Assembly: GCF_001277295.1 (NCBI RefSeq)
Contig: NZ_CP011456.1
Coordinates: 2,790,001 to 2,854,000, forward strand
Direction of reading: 5' to 3'
DNA length: 64,000 nucleotides
From: Anabaena sp. WA102
Lineage (GTDB): Bacteria > Cyanobacteriota > Cyanobacteriia > Cyanobacteriales > Nostocaceae
A program made the position numbers and the translations under genes. The notes under the pieces are model-generated. The model did not search any database and was not told the origin of the DNA. It saw only the letters and a program-made list of their open reading frames with translations. Every line of letters begins with the position of its first letter. Within the stretch, counting starts at the first letter, position 1. Shown here piece after piece: positions 8,058-16,747 of the stretch.

Positions 8058-9563
8058 ATGTTGAGGTTTGATTTGAAAAGCAAAAAATTCCACTTTTCTA
8101 AGGGACAAAGATTTGTTTTTACATTGGTGATCATTGTTGCTTGTTTGCTCGTAAATTTGAATTTTTCTTGGGCAGCAACCACAGCAAAGCATTACAATGA
8201 ATTACAATTTCCGCCAGTATCAGCAATTAAATTACCCAAGTATGAAAGGTATGTCCTAAAAAATGGTTTAGTAGTTTATTTGATGGAAGATCATGAACTA
8301 CCCTTGGTAAGTGGTACAGCACTAATCAGAACAGGTAGCCGTTGGGAACAAGCGGAAAAGGCAGGTTTAGCTTCTTTGGTGGGTTCTACATTGCGAAGTG
8401 GTGGCACTCAAAAACATTCCGCAGATGAATTAAATGAAATTCTAGAACAACGGGCTGCCTCTGTGGAAACAGATATGGGTGAGGCTGCTGGCAGTGCTAG
8501 TTTTGAAGCCCTGACTGAAGACGTAGACATGGTGTTTGGGCTATTTACTGAGGTACTTCGAGAACCGGCTTTTGCACAGGAAAAGTTGGATGTGGATAAA
8601 ACTCAAATTCGCGGTAGTATTGCTCGACGCAATGATAATCCTAATAGTATTGCCAGTCGAGAGTTGAGAAAATTAATTTATGGGCAAGAAAGTCCTTATG
8701 CCCGGACAATTGAATATGCAACTCTCGATAAAATTTCCCGTGATGATTTGCTGAAATTTTATCAACAGTATTTTCACCCCAATAAGATCATTTTAGGGAT
8801 TGTGGGTGATTTTAATGCTCAAAAAATGCGATCGCTCATACAAGCCAAATTAGGTGACTGGAAACCAAATCCGCAAATTGCCAAAACCCCATTACCACAA
8901 GTCACCCAAGCTAACTTAGGTGGTGTATATTTCGTTAATCAACCTCAACTCACCCAAAGTAGCGTCTTACTTGGTCATTTAGGCGGAAAATTCGACAATC
9001 CCGATTATCCAGCCTTAGATGTCATGAATGGCGTTTTAAATAGTTTTGGCGGACGTTTATTTAATGAATTGCGATCGCGTCAAGGTTTAGCTTATTCTGT
9101 CTATGGTATGTGGAGTCCCCGGTTTGACTATCCAGGAACATTCGTCGCTGGAGGACAAACCCGCACAGAAACCACAGTTCAGTTTATCAAATCCCTGGAA
9201 ACAGAAATTAAACGGCTACAAACCGCAAATATCACAGTCCAAGAATTAAATAAAGCCAAAGACTCCACCTTAAACTCCTTTGTCTTCAACTTTCAAGATC
9301 CTAGCCAAACATTATCCAGATTAATGCGATACGAATATTATGGTTATCCCGCCGATTTCCTATTTCGTTATCAAAAAGCCATCACTACCACCACAACCGC
9401 AGACGTGAAACGAGTAGCGCAGAAATACTTAAAACCAGAAAACTTAGTCACCTTAGTAGTCGGAAACCAATCTGATATGAAACAACCCTTAACCAATTTA
9501 GCCGCCAAAGTCACAACCATAGATATTACCATTACAGGCACTCAACCAGCAGCTAAGAATTAA
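8058..9563 (+). CDS. M16 family peptidase, non-catalytic partner
   Basis: About 501 residues from ATG 8058. The N-terminus (FVFTLVIIVACLLVNLNFSWA) is a signal peptide or membrane anchor. It aligns with M16 proteins, but where HXXEH is expected it has GLASLVGSTL, so the zinc site is missing. The C-terminal landmark GGRLFNELRSRQGLAYSVY, which binds substrate in M16 dimers, is kept. It therefore looks like the regulatory half that works with the upstream peptidase 190 bp away. The spacer holds a dispersed palindrome (8005-8029). A TTG at 8046 is an alternative start. Confidence 0.9.
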   Translation: MLRFDLKSKKFHFSKGQRFVFTLVIIVACLLVNLNFSWAATTAKHYNELQFPPVSAIKLPKYERYVLKNGLVVYLMEDHELPLVSGTALIRTGSRWEQAEKAGLASLVGSTLRSGGTQKHSADELNEILEQRAASVETDMGEAAGSASFEALTEDVDMVFGLFTEVLREPAFAQEKLDVDKTQIRGSIARRNDNPNSIASRELRKLIYGQESPYARTIEYATLDKISRDDLLKFYQQYFHPNKIILGIVGDFNAQKMRSLIQAKLGDWKPNPQIAKTPLPQVTQANLGGVYFVNQPQLTQSSVLLGHLGGKFDNPDYPALDVMNGVLNSFGGRLFNELRSRQGLAYSVYGMWSPRFDYPGTFVAGGQTRTETTVQFIKSLETEIKRLQTANITVQELNKAKDSTLNSFVFNFQDPSQTLSRLMRYEYYGYPADFLFRYQKAITTTTTADVKRVAQKYLKPENLVTLVVGNQSDMKQPLTNLAAKVTTIDITITGTQPAAKN

Positions 9564-9576
9564 TAGAATTTAATTT

Positions 9577-9609
9577 AGATCCCCGACTTCTTAAAGAAGT
9601 CGGGGATCT
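9577..9609. terminator. Palindrome AGATCCCCGACTTCT, copy 2
   Basis: A perfect 15-bp inverted repeat with loop TAA, 13 bases after the stop of the M16 partner gene and upstream of the convergent amt stop. Convergent placement suits a shared terminator. Confidence 0.6.
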
Positions 9610-9780
9610 GGCTATTTTCGTTATTAATTTAAAATAGTTCTTCCTCGTCAATACTATGATAACACACTGAAAATTTTTTGTCAACACCATAAAATCACTT
9701 TTTTCCGGTTGGTGTTTTTGTGTTAGCCGGAGGGTGGGTTAGCTTGCACCTTAACCCACCAACAACTGATTTCGCAAACC

Positions 9781-11238
9781 CTACGGACTTACTTGAGGAT
9801 TTTTGGAGTAACTGTTTTCCTGCTCTACAAACTCCTCAACAGCATAAATATCAGGCCAGACAGTTGCACCATGTTCATAGTTATCAATCCCCACCTTATC
9901 AGCTTCAGGATTAACACGCAGCTTACCAATAGCATTGAGTCCAGTAAACATTAAAAAGGCAAAACCAATAGTGAAAACTGATACTGCGACTACGCCCAAA
10001 ATCTGCACACCCAGCAAATCAAAACCACCACCTAATAAAAATCCAGCTTTTTTATTCAAAGTCAGTTCTGGTTGACCTAAAAAACCAACTGCAAGTGTAC
10101 CCATCATGCCATTAATACCATGAACAGCAAATGCTCCCGCAGGATCATCAATTTTACATGATTCAATAATATCAATTCCTGAAACTACTAAAATTCCCCC
10201 AGTTAAGCCAATCACAACCGCCGCCCAAGGTGCTATAAAAGCACAACCAGCGGTAATACCTACCAAACCTGCCAAAGAACCATTCAGACAATAGACTAAA
10301 TCCCATTTACGTGAACGACTATATTGATAAAACAGCGCCGCTAACGCCCCAGCACCAGCCCCCAGGGTCGTATTCAGGGTGATTAAACCAATTAAGCCAG
10401 GATTACCAGTACCGAGGGTTGAACCGGGGTTAAAGCCATACCAGCCAAACCAGAGAATCATAGTTCCCAAAGCTGCCAAACCTAAGTTATGGGCTGGAGG
10501 AATCTGCCCCCAAGGAGTTCGTCCAGGGCGTGGACCAAGTAAAAAAGCACCAACTAAAGCTGTCCAACCACCAACGGTATGAACCACTGTACTACCAGCA
10601 AAATCATGAAAACCAATTTTCGATAACCAGCCGCTGGAGTTCCATACCCAATGCACAATCACGGGATAGCTGAACGCAGCCATGACAGCGCTGTAGATTA
10701 AATCACCGATAAAGTCCGTTCTCCCAGCCATTGCCCCAGTAGTAATTGTACTGGCAGTAGCCGCAAAAGCAAACTGAAAGAAGAACAAAGTATAAGCATT
10801 GAGTCCTGAAGCTATTCCTGGTACACCACCATTAGTAAAAGTACCGTTAACTGGTAATTGACTTAAGAAAAAAGTGTCTGTACCAATAAGCCCACCAGCA
10901 CTTGTACCAAAAGCGATGCCAAAGCCCACACCCCACCAGATGAGAATGGTGACAGCCGCATCAATAAAGTTTTCTAATAGGGCATTAACTACACCTCGTT
11001 GGCGCAGCAAACCCGCCTCCAACATGGAAAAACCAGTCTGCATGAAAAATACTAAAAAGCCTGTGAGTAGTACCCAGGTAGTATCAATGGAAATTTGTAA
11101 TTGCTGAGTTGTGGCATTTAAGGATTCCAGTGTCACAGGATCTGCAGCTTGGACAACTGTGGGGGCAAAAATTGCCAAAACCATTGCACCTATAGCTAGG
11201 GCTAAAAGACGATATAAAGGACGAATACGTTTATTCAT
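9781..11238 (-). CDS. amt: Ammonium transporter, Amt family
   Basis: A 485-residue protein with a cleavable signal peptide (LLALAIGAMVLAIFAPTVVQA) and eleven predicted membrane helices. Amt signatures include FFMQTGFSMLEAGLLR, the HTVGGWTALVGAFLLGPRPG segment with the first pore histidine region, and DDPAGAFAVHGINGMMGTLAVG with the second. It imports ammonium/methylammonium into the cell. Length and the C-terminal cytoplasmic tail are normal. It is monocistronic, convergent with the M16 pair, and has a 500-bp upstream region with a possible NtcA box at 11490, fitting nitrogen-controlled expression. Paralogue number (amt1/amt4/amtB) cannot be told from the sequence alone. Confidence 0.95.
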   Translation of the reverse strand: MNKRIRPLYRLLALAIGAMVLAIFAPTVVQAADPVTLESLNATTQQLQISIDTTWVLLTGFLVFFMQTGFSMLEAGLLRQRGVVNALLENFIDAAVTILIWWGVGFGIAFGTSAGGLIGTDTFFLSQLPVNGTFTNGGVPGIASGLNAYTLFFFQFAFAATASTITTGAMAGRTDFIGDLIYSAVMAAFSYPVIVHWVWNSSGWLSKIGFHDFAGSTVVHTVGGWTALVGAFLLGPRPGRTPWGQIPPAHNLGLAALGTMILWFGWYGFNPGSTLGTGNPGLIGLITLNTTLGAGAGALAALFYQYSRSRKWDLVYCLNGSLAGLVGITAGCAFIAPWAAVVIGLTGGILVVSGIDIIESCKIDDPAGAFAVHGINGMMGTLAVGFLGQPELTLNKKAGFLLGGGFDLLGVQILGVVAVSVFTIGFAFLMFTGLNAIGKLRVNPEADKVGIDNYEHGATVWPDIYAVEEFVEQENSYSKNPQVSP

Positions 11239-11489
11239 GGTTGTTATTCTTATTGCTGACTCAGTAATTCCCGATCTCTTGATGTTTGCTGAATAGAATT
11301 AGCTGACTTTATATTTGATTAAAAAAACATTCTGTATTAAAGAGTACATTTTCTTTGTGGTTATGTGAATTATTCACTCTGCAATAAGTACCGCGATAAA
11401 ATTAATTATACATTGATGATTTACCAATTCTTCGCCAGTTAAGGATTTCAGCCCAGATTTTTGTGTAATTAATTTTGTTCAATTACTTA

Positions 11490-11503
11490 GTACATAAGAT
11501 TAC
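11490..11503 (-). promoter_or_regulatory. Possible NtcA binding site upstream of amt
   Basis: The sequence GTACATAAGATTAC fits the NtcA consensus GTA-N8-TAC exactly. It lies 252 bp upstream of the amt start codon. The TAN3T -10 box expected about 22 bases downstream is only approximate (TACACA). A match to six fixed bases can occur by chance in AT-rich DNA, so this is suggestive only. Confidence 0.35.
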
Positions 11504-11556
11504 TGCACACCATACTATAAGTATTTACTATGGTTCAGGATTTATAATCACTATTA

Positions 11557-11652
11557 GACATCTCCAGAAAAGAATGTAGAGCCGAGAATCCCTACCCATG
11601 GAATGTCTCTACAAGGGTTCTAGGATACGCATATTTAATTTCTGGAGATGTC
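11557..11652. mobile_element. Inverted-repeat element (MITE-like), 96 bp
   Basis: Perfect 14-bp terminal inverted repeats, GACATCTCCAGAAA and TTTCTGGAGATGTC, bound a 68-bp non-coding centre. No clear target duplication was found. It lies between amt and the patC-like gene. Confidence 0.6.
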
Positions 11653-11727
11653 CATTGAACATCCTTCGCATATAAAAATCTGATATTTATTACGTAAAGA
11701 TATACTTCTTTAAAAAATTAAAAAATT

Positions 11728-11760
11728 AGATCCCCGACTTCTCAAAGAAGTCGGGGATCT
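11728..11760. terminator. Palindrome AGATCCCCGACTTCT, copy 3
   Basis: A perfect 15-bp inverted repeat with loop CAA. It stands 14 bases beyond the stop codon of the minus-strand patC-like gene, so it may end the patA-B-C transcript. Confidence 0.6.
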
Positions 11761-11774
11761 GAAAACCGCACCAA

Positions 11775-11963
11775 CTAACACCAAATCCGACCACGCCGGA
11801 AAGGTTTATCAGGTTCAGTTTGTTGGGCTTTTTGTCTAGCCATTTCCTGTGACCAAAAACCATAATCTTCCAAACCAGTTGACAAAATATTACGTTTAAT
11901 TTCTGCTGGTGGTTTAGGTTCTAGTTCGCTAGAATTTGCGGGGGTTTTCTTTTGTTTACTCAT
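11775..11963 (-). CDS. acyC: Cyanobactin cluster protein, PatC/TenC/TruC-like
   Basis: A 62-residue protein from ATG 11963 (MSKQKKTPANSS), chosen because TAGGAG stands a few bases upstream; an upstream in-frame start at 11996 would overlap the patB-like gene. The sequence is a polar N-terminus followed by GLEDYGFW and a basic end PFRRGRIWC, which I recognise as the small PatC family found in cyanobactin clusters. Its role is unknown; in studied pathways it is not needed for product formation. It follows the patB-like gene by 14 bp on the same strand, 443 bp after patA, as in the usual A-B-C order. Confidence 0.7.
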   Translation of the reverse strand: MSKQKKTPANSSELEPKPPAEIKRNILSTGLEDYGFWSQEMARQKAQQTEPDKPFRRGRIWC

Positions 11964-11977
11964 AATATTGATAACTC

Positions 11978-12181
11978 CTAAATTACACAACTGCAAGAAG
12001 ATTTAATTTGCTGATAACTACGATTTTGAAATGCAGCGGGGTCATTATAATTAGCACCATGTAATAAATCCATACGAATGCTAACTAAGTCCTCGACTCT
12101 ACCATGAATGACATCAACAGAACGATGAGGATAAATAATATCTGGTCTTTTTACCGGAGGGGAAAGTTTGGGTAATCTCAT
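11978..12181 (-). CDS. acyB: Cyanobactin cluster protein, PatB/AcyB/McaB-like
   Basis: A 67-residue protein from ATG 12181 (MRLPKLSPPVKRP); a TTG two codons earlier is possible. The segment RPDIIYPHRSVDVIHG followed by RVEDLVSIRMDLLHG is the conserved part of the PatB family, which accompanies the PatA protease in cyanobactin gene clusters. The C-terminus ends SSCSCVI, with two cysteines. Function is unknown. Between it and the upstream patA-like gene is a 225-bp spacer containing a 107-bp inverted-repeat element and a second repeat, so co-transcription with patA may be reduced. Confidence 0.75.
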   Translation of the reverse strand: MRLPKLSPPVKRPDIIYPHRSVDVIHGRVEDLVSIRMDLLHGANYNDPAAFQNRSYQQIKSSCSCVI

Positions 12182-12241
12182 AATCAATTTTAGATTTTGG
12201 ATTGTGGAAATTGATTTCTCATTTCCTCGTTTTTCGCGTTT

Positions 12242-12348
12242 CTCGTTCCCATACTCCGTATGGGAATGAATTCTAGAAGGCTCTGCCTTCTATTAAAGCA
12301 GAGTCAGAGCCTCTGTAGTCGCATTCCCAGTCAGAGACTGGGAACGAG
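12242..12348. repeat. 107-bp inverted-repeat element CTCGTTCCC...GGGAACGAG
   Basis: It opens with CTCGTTCCC and closes with GGGAACGAG, with an inner stem around GGCTCTGCC/CAGAGCC. It is related to the two 108-bp units inside the patG-like gene (19324-19431 and 19459-19566). Here it is intergenic, between the patA- and patB-like genes. A further repeat with TTGGGTTGCGCTG follows at 12372-12403. Confidence 0.8.
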
Positions 12349-12406
12349 ATAAACGAGATAAAAGACTTTATTGGGTTGCGCTGTTGCTTAACCCAACCTA
12401 CCACTA

Positions 12407-14383
12407 TTAATAAGGAGTAGACCAAGAACGGACTTCGCCCAAAGTAACAGGAATAATATCACTCACATCAATTGTAAACCGGAATAGCTTCTTCGCCCGA
12501 CGACTATTTTCAGGATCAAAGAACTTCAATTTTACATCCCAACAATCGCTATCTAAACGACAGAAAGGACTTTTCTCTACAGTAATACTATCCAACTCCA
12601 TACCTGTAGCCACAGCTTCCGCAAAGGTAGAAGCCGCTTGAAAAGCATTCGTAGAGGCAAAATTCAACGCCCTATCTTGGGAAGTTGTGCCTAAGTTGCG
12701 TAAGTCATAATAAATGCGGCTGAGGAAACTACCCAAAGTCCGACGAATAGACTCTTCTTGTGCTTCTGTAGCTTGTGCTTGTACCGTCTGAATAGCAGCC
12801 TGAACTAAAGTATTCACCTTCCAACCATACAGTCCGCGAGTGTTGGGAACTTCAATTACTGGCACAACTTGACCAGAAAATAGTTTCACACTGCGTCCTG
12901 ATAAAATACCGGGAATACTGACTCTCTCTACATAATTCTCGCTGTCTTCTGCTTGAATTTGTCCCGATAATAATTCTTGTAAAATCCCATAAACATCTCT
13001 GGCAAAAGCCCCACCTGGTTCAATTGCATAGATAGGAGTTAATTCCAAATTCAATGTCCAAATTAAGGACTTAGCCTCAGAAAGATTATCTCCTAAATAA
13101 TCTACCATCTGCCGCGCATCATAAGGGTTAGCGGGAATCGCTGTTCCGTCTATTTGTACTCCCGGCATTAATTGTTTAAAAGAGTCTCTTCTGGCTTCTG
13201 AACCAAAATCGTAACCCAGTGTACCTAAAGCATACACTAAGTTAACTTCGGCGAGATCGCTGGGTGCTTGACTAGCAGTAATGTAATTAGATGTACGATT
13301 TGACATGGTAGTAAATTGAGAATTGGATGAATTTGTTAAAGGTGCGGAAGTTGTCACAGCAGGAACTACTGGGAAAAATTCAGGGGGTATAAATTCTTCC
13401 GGGTTGGGTTCTGGTTCAGCACTATTTGTAATCTCTGCACAACCGCAACCAGCAGCTTCAATACTGTCAACGGTTTCTACTGTATCTAATTCTTCGGACA
13501 TTGTTCCTCCTGTAAAATATGCCAATGCACCAGAAATATTTAATTTACCTAATAAACAGCGACTAATATCGTCTGTATCCTTATCTGTGCAAGGTATAGC
13601 AGTTTCTAATAAAACCGCTCTCACCTTAGCGGGGTCGGGTTTTTCACCACGTTGAACTTGCAGACTTAGGAGTAAAGCAGCGACACCGGAAACAATAGGA
13701 GTAGCAAAGCTAGTACCACTGAGTTTTTGTGTCCCTCCCCCCGGTTTTGCCCCTAAAATGTGTTCTCCCGGTGCAAGAATGCCTTGGTTTTGATATTTTT
13801 CCCCCCAGTTACTAAAGTCTATGGGTTTACCTTGGTCATTCATTGCCCCTACTGCTAATACGGTGGGTAAAGAGGCGGGAACGTGCAAACATTCGCAACC
13901 ATCGTTACCAGCAGCAGCCACAATTAAAACATTGTGATCTTTACATAGTTGCACAGCCCTATCTAACCAGCCTTCTGCTTCACCATTATCAGTGAGTTGT
14001 CCAGCACTGACATTGATAATATGCGCTCCAGCATTGACGGCTTGTTCTATGGCACGAGATAGGTCTAGTTGAGAAAGTTTTCTATTATTGTCACCAAAAA
14101 TAGGGACGATTAACCCTCGACATTGGGGAGCAATTCCCCGTAATTCTGAGGAATTATGTTGACCAAATATGATGCTTGCTACATGAGTTCCATGTCCAGA
14201 CATAGATCCATTAGCTGTCGCTTCTCCCTGAATAAGTGTTGGTAATCTTGTTAAATTTGCTGCATTAAAGCAATTATGAGATTGATCAACCAATCCGTCG
14301 AGTATAGCTACACATATTTGTGAATCACCCTGTGTCAAGTTCCATAATTTCTGGATTTCCGTTTCAATTGAGGATTTTGGCAT
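12407..14383 (-). CDS. acyA: PatA-like subtilisin protease of cyanobactin maturation
   Basis: A 658-residue serine protease with an S8 domain in residues 1-290. The triad is Asp29 (AILDG), His64 (SGHGTHVAS) and Ser225 (SGTSFATP). It has no signal peptide or long insert between Asp and His, which separates it from the PatG type. Residues about 370-658 form the conserved C-terminal region shared by PatA and PatG (LVYALGTLGYDFGSEARRDSFK onward). In characterised pathways PatA cuts the precursor at the N-terminal side of the core peptide. The linker at about 290-370 is poorly conserved. It is divergent from the precursor gene, 701 bp away, and heads the A-B-C group. Confidence 0.88.
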   Translation of the reverse strand: MPKSSIETEIQKLWNLTQGDSQICVAILDGLVDQSHNCFNAANLTRLPTLIQGEATANGSMSGHGTHVASIIFGQHNSSELRGIAPQCRGLIVPIFGDNNRKLSQLDLSRAIEQAVNAGAHIINVSAGQLTDNGEAEGWLDRAVQLCKDHNVLIVAAAGNDGCECLHVPASLPTVLAVGAMNDQGKPIDFSNWGEKYQNQGILAPGEHILGAKPGGGTQKLSGTSFATPIVSGVAALLLSLQVQRGEKPDPAKVRAVLLETAIPCTDKDTDDISRCLLGKLNISGALAYFTGGTMSEELDTVETVDSIEAAGCGCAEITNSAEPEPNPEEFIPPEFFPVVPAVTTSAPLTNSSNSQFTTMSNRTSNYITASQAPSDLAEVNLVYALGTLGYDFGSEARRDSFKQLMPGVQIDGTAIPANPYDARQMVDYLGDNLSEAKSLIWTLNLELTPIYAIEPGGAFARDVYGILQELLSGQIQAEDSENYVERVSIPGILSGRSVKLFSGQVVPVIEVPNTRGLYGWKVNTLVQAAIQTVQAQATEAQEESIRRTLGSFLSRIYYDLRNLGTTSQDRALNFASTNAFQAASTFAEAVATGMELDSITVEKSPFCRLDSDCWDVKLKFFDPENSRRAKKLFRFTIDVSDIIPVTLGEVRSWSTPY

Positions 14384-15084
14384 TTAATTTGTTAATTATC
14401 TGCTTAAATATCTATTTTGCGCCATAAATATCTATTTTATGGCATTTTTATTACGATTGTGCTTCTAGAACACAAAAGTAATTCTCATATTATTCGGCTG
14501 AAATGTCAACTAAATTTACATATTTTAACGGATATAATTTTTTCTTATGTCAAAAAAAAACGGTTTTGGTAAGTGTTTATTTTCTCCTGTGCTGTGGATG
14601 AAAATCAGTATTTACAAATACTTGACGGGAGGAGATAGTGATTTCCGCTTCACGGAAATATCAAGCAAACAGGAGTGTTAATAACCTGATTTACTATAAG
14701 TAATTTTTATTGATAAGGTCTTGCCTTGAATCATAATTGGCCGTATTATCAGAATCAGGGTAGCTTCACTTAGCCTACTGATTAGTAATTGCACTTTTTA
14801 TCATCTCATGGTAGGCAGTTGCATTGATTATTCTGAAAAATTCACATTAGTTAATACTAAAACTCTACCTCTCCCTAACCCTCTCCTAAGAGGAGAGGGA
14901 ACAGGAAAAAAACTTGAGAATTTAAAGAGTTTAAAGCCTCTCTCCTAGTGGAGAGGTTTTATATAAAGCTTCTGGTGAATCACAACTCGTTAAATTACCC
15001 TTCAACACCAATTTAACGCCTTCACCAAACCAGTCTTCTTCATAAGGAAGAAGTTAAACGAACAAACAAAAAGGAAAACACCCC
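14384..15084. promoter_or_regulatory. Divergent intergenic region between patA-like and precursor genes
   Basis: A 700-bp gene-free region that must contain the promoters of both the minus-strand A-B-C genes and the plus-strand precursor. Two dispersed repeats lie at 14865-14907 (CTCTCC...GGAGAG) and 14937-14961. A small stem, CTTCTTC/GAAGAAG at 15035-15053, sits about 30 bases before the precursor ATG, followed by AAGGAAAA (15071-15078) as a plausible ribosome-binding site. I could not assign -35/-10 boxes with confidence. Confidence 0.5.
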
Positions 15085-15240
15085 ATGACTAAGAAGAACA
15101 TCCGCCCCCAACAAGTTGCTCCCGTTGAACGCGAAGCTACCTCCACCGCCAAGGATCAAAGCGGTCAGGTTACCTCTACCTCCATGGACCCACGGTTCAA
15201 CCAGGGCGGTATCCCTTTTGCGGGCGACGACGCGGAGTAA
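15085..15240 (+). CDS. acyE: Cyanobactin precursor peptide (anacyclamide-type)
   Basis: A 51-codon gene. The leader begins MTKKNIRPQQVAPVERE, the hallmark of anacyclamide (AcyE) precursors; leader residues 1-29 end SGQV. The peptide finishes GGIPFAGDDAE: Pro44 would be the last residue of the core and FAGDDAE the C-terminal recognition tail removed by the PatG macrocyclase. The core is probably 11-15 residues within TSTSMDPRFNQGGIP; its first residue depends on the PatA cut and cannot be fixed here. It contains Ser and Thr but no Cys, and no cyclodehydratase is present, so an unmodified head-to-tail macrocycle is expected. Only one core cassette is present. The gene is visibly richer in G+C than its surroundings, suggesting high-expression codon choice. 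AAGGAAAA precedes the ATG. Confidence 0.88.
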   Translation: MTKKNIRPQQVAPVEREATSTAKDQSGQVTSTSMDPRFNQGGIPFAGDDAE

Positions 15241-15338
15241 GTCACCCCATTCTACCACTCACCTCAAAAAATATCAAAAGTCTATTTCTACATCCCTTGG
15301 CGCACGGTTTGCCTCGATGAATTGACGGACAACCCTTG

Positions 15339-15587
15339 TCAGTTCGGGGGTTTCTGATACCTGGCACGGGGTGGCGGAAAACCGGACTTAGATTTTTTGG
15401 GGTTGGTGGTTGAACCCTGATTTGTGAGATGAACCCCAGCCAACAGCTTACTACCCCAGTGGCATTGGCTTGGGTTCTTCTCCTTGGGTTTATACTTTTG
15501 GCAGAAGCCTTTATACTTTTTGGCACATTCTTCTAAGCTGTTTCCTAGTCGTAAAAAAGATGTAGGTTGGGTTAAGCGACAGCGCAA
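15339..15587 (-). pseudogene. Possible protein-coding relic
   Basis: An open frame of 82 codons on the minus strand whose middle, LEECAKKYKGFCQKYKPK followed by CHWGSKLLAG, looks like genuine protein sequence (spaced cysteines, amphipathic basic pattern) and not a random translation. Its start lies in a dispersed repeat and its end runs into noise, so it could be the tail of a decayed transposase or similar gene. I cannot name the family. Confidence 0.3.
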
Positions 15588-15722
15588 CCCAACAAAATTA
15601 AATCACGAAATCACCAACACGTTGGGTAACATCCCTCAACCCAACCGACACAATTTAAATAACATCCTGTAAATCCTTAAATCCTGGATATCCTGATTCT
15701 GACAATTTCATTATGATGAACT

Positions 15723-15932
15723 ATGAAATATAGTATTCTAATTCAATGGTCCCAAGAAGATCAAGCGTATATTGCTTTTTTACCTGAGTGGGGAAAATAT
15801 GCTAAAACCCAGGGAGAAAGCTATGAAGAAGCTCTAGAAAATGCTAAGGAAGTGTTAGAAGATTTGCTGTATGGCTATAATCAAATCGGTAAGCCTATAC
15901 CCCAACCCCAAATATTAGAAAAAATAGCTTAA
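15723..15932 (+). CDS. HicB family antitoxin-like protein (solitary)
   Basis: A 69-residue protein matching the HicB antitoxin fold: MKYSILIQWSQEDQAYIAFLPEWGKYAKTQ is the degenerate RNase H-like strand pattern and EEALENAKEVLEDLL the following helix. HicB normally pairs with the HicA mRNA interferase, but no HicA reading frame lies on either side, so it is an orphan. The C-terminus (KPIPQPQILEKIA) lacks an added DNA-binding domain. It sits between repeats in the interrupted cyanobactin locus and has no obvious link to peptide maturation. Confidence 0.75.
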   Translation: MKYSILIQWSQEDQAYIAFLPEWGKYAKTQGESYEEALENAKEVLEDLLYGYNQIGKPIPQPQILEKIA

Positions 15933-16129
15933 AAAAGACATAATCTGACAATAATGATATCTATAGGTTAGATGTAGGTTGGGTTAAGCGACAGCGCAAC
16001 CCAACAAAATTAAATCACGAAATCACCGAAATGTTGGGTAACATCCTGTAAATCCTGGATATCCTGGATATCCTGATTGGTGACAATTTCATCATCTAAA
16101 CTGTAATTGTAATAAAGAATTTTATTTCT

Positions 16130-16525
16130 ATGACAATTCCCATAGTTATCAACTTACCCGAAAGTTTAGCTGCTTCTGTCCAGCGTCTTGGAGAAGCAAC
16201 AGCGCGAGAGATATCAGACGTTTTGCTTGACACCCTAGAAATAGTATTACCTACCTTAGATAATCTCCCAGAAATGAGCATTAATTCAAATATTCCTGAT
16301 ATTTCCGATCAGGAAGTTCTAGAATTAGCTAATTTAAAAATGGATGTAGTGCAAAATCAACGCTTGGGAGAACTACAAGCTAAAGGAAAAAATACTGGTT
16401 TAACAGCAGGAGAACGTTATGAATTATTAATTTTAATGTCCCTTTATCAAATGGGACAATTAAGAAAATCTGAAGGTTTAGCCGAAGCTGTTAAACGGGG
16501 AATAAAAATTCCTTTATCACCATGA
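16130..16525 (+). CDS. Conserved cyanobacterial hypothetical protein (antitoxin-like)
   Basis: A 131-residue protein starting MTIPIVINLPESLAASVQRLGEA. The N-terminus (INLPESLAASVQ) resembles a ribbon-helix-helix type antitoxin, and the rest is helical with no catalytic motif (AGERYELLILMSLYQMGQLRKSEGL). In cyanobacteria, proteins of this look often precede a small nuclease gene by an overlapping start. Here an ATG overlaps the stop (ATGA at 16522), but the downstream frame is soon lost. No function is known. Confidence 0.6.
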   Translation: MTIPIVINLPESLAASVQRLGEATAREISDVLLDTLEIVLPTLDNLPEMSINSNIPDISDQEVLELANLKMDVVQNQRLGELQAKGKNTGLTAGERYELLILMSLYQMGQLRKSEGLAEAVKRGIKIPLSP

Positions 16526-16560
16526 GTTCTCTATCTGAAACCATACATAAAAAAGTGTCT
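16522..16560 (+). pseudogene. 5' remnant of a downstream gene, possibly HNH endonuclease
   Basis: The ATG overlapping the upstream stop begins MSSLSETIHKKVSES and then runs straight into dispersed repeat sequence and a stop. SSLSETI at the start of a gene overlapping this type of upstream protein recalls cyanobacterial HNH endonucleases (SETIRxxV..), so the body of the gene may have been replaced by repeats. The match is short and the family is an inference. Confidence 0.3.
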
Positions 16561-16747
16561 GAATCAGGATATCCAGGATTAAAGGATGAACAGGATGAAT
16601 ACAGTAGATGTAGGTTGGGTTAAGCGACAGCGCAACCCAACAAAATTAAATCACAAAATCACCAAAATGTTGGGTAACATCCTGTAAATCCTTAAATCCT
16701 GGACATCCTGATATGGCTAACGCCACGCTTCGCTATCAGACAATTAT

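Larger units (their letters stand above)
15559..16691. repeat. Three copies of a dispersed repeat containing GTTGGGTTAAGCGACAGCGC
   Basis: Copies at about 15559-15645, 15971-16052 and 16607-16691 each begin GATGTAGGTTGGGTTAAGCG, continue through AACCCAACA and end in TTGGGTAACATC. The start and end form an inverted repeat. Partial relatives are at 12372-12403 and 38404-38456. The three copies bracket the HicB-like gene and the small gene at 16130. Confidence 0.8.

Noticed and set aside
15723..15932. Complete HicAB toxin-antitoxin module
   Set aside because: Only the HicB-like gene is present; no HicA-sized frame with its conserved histidine lies next to it.
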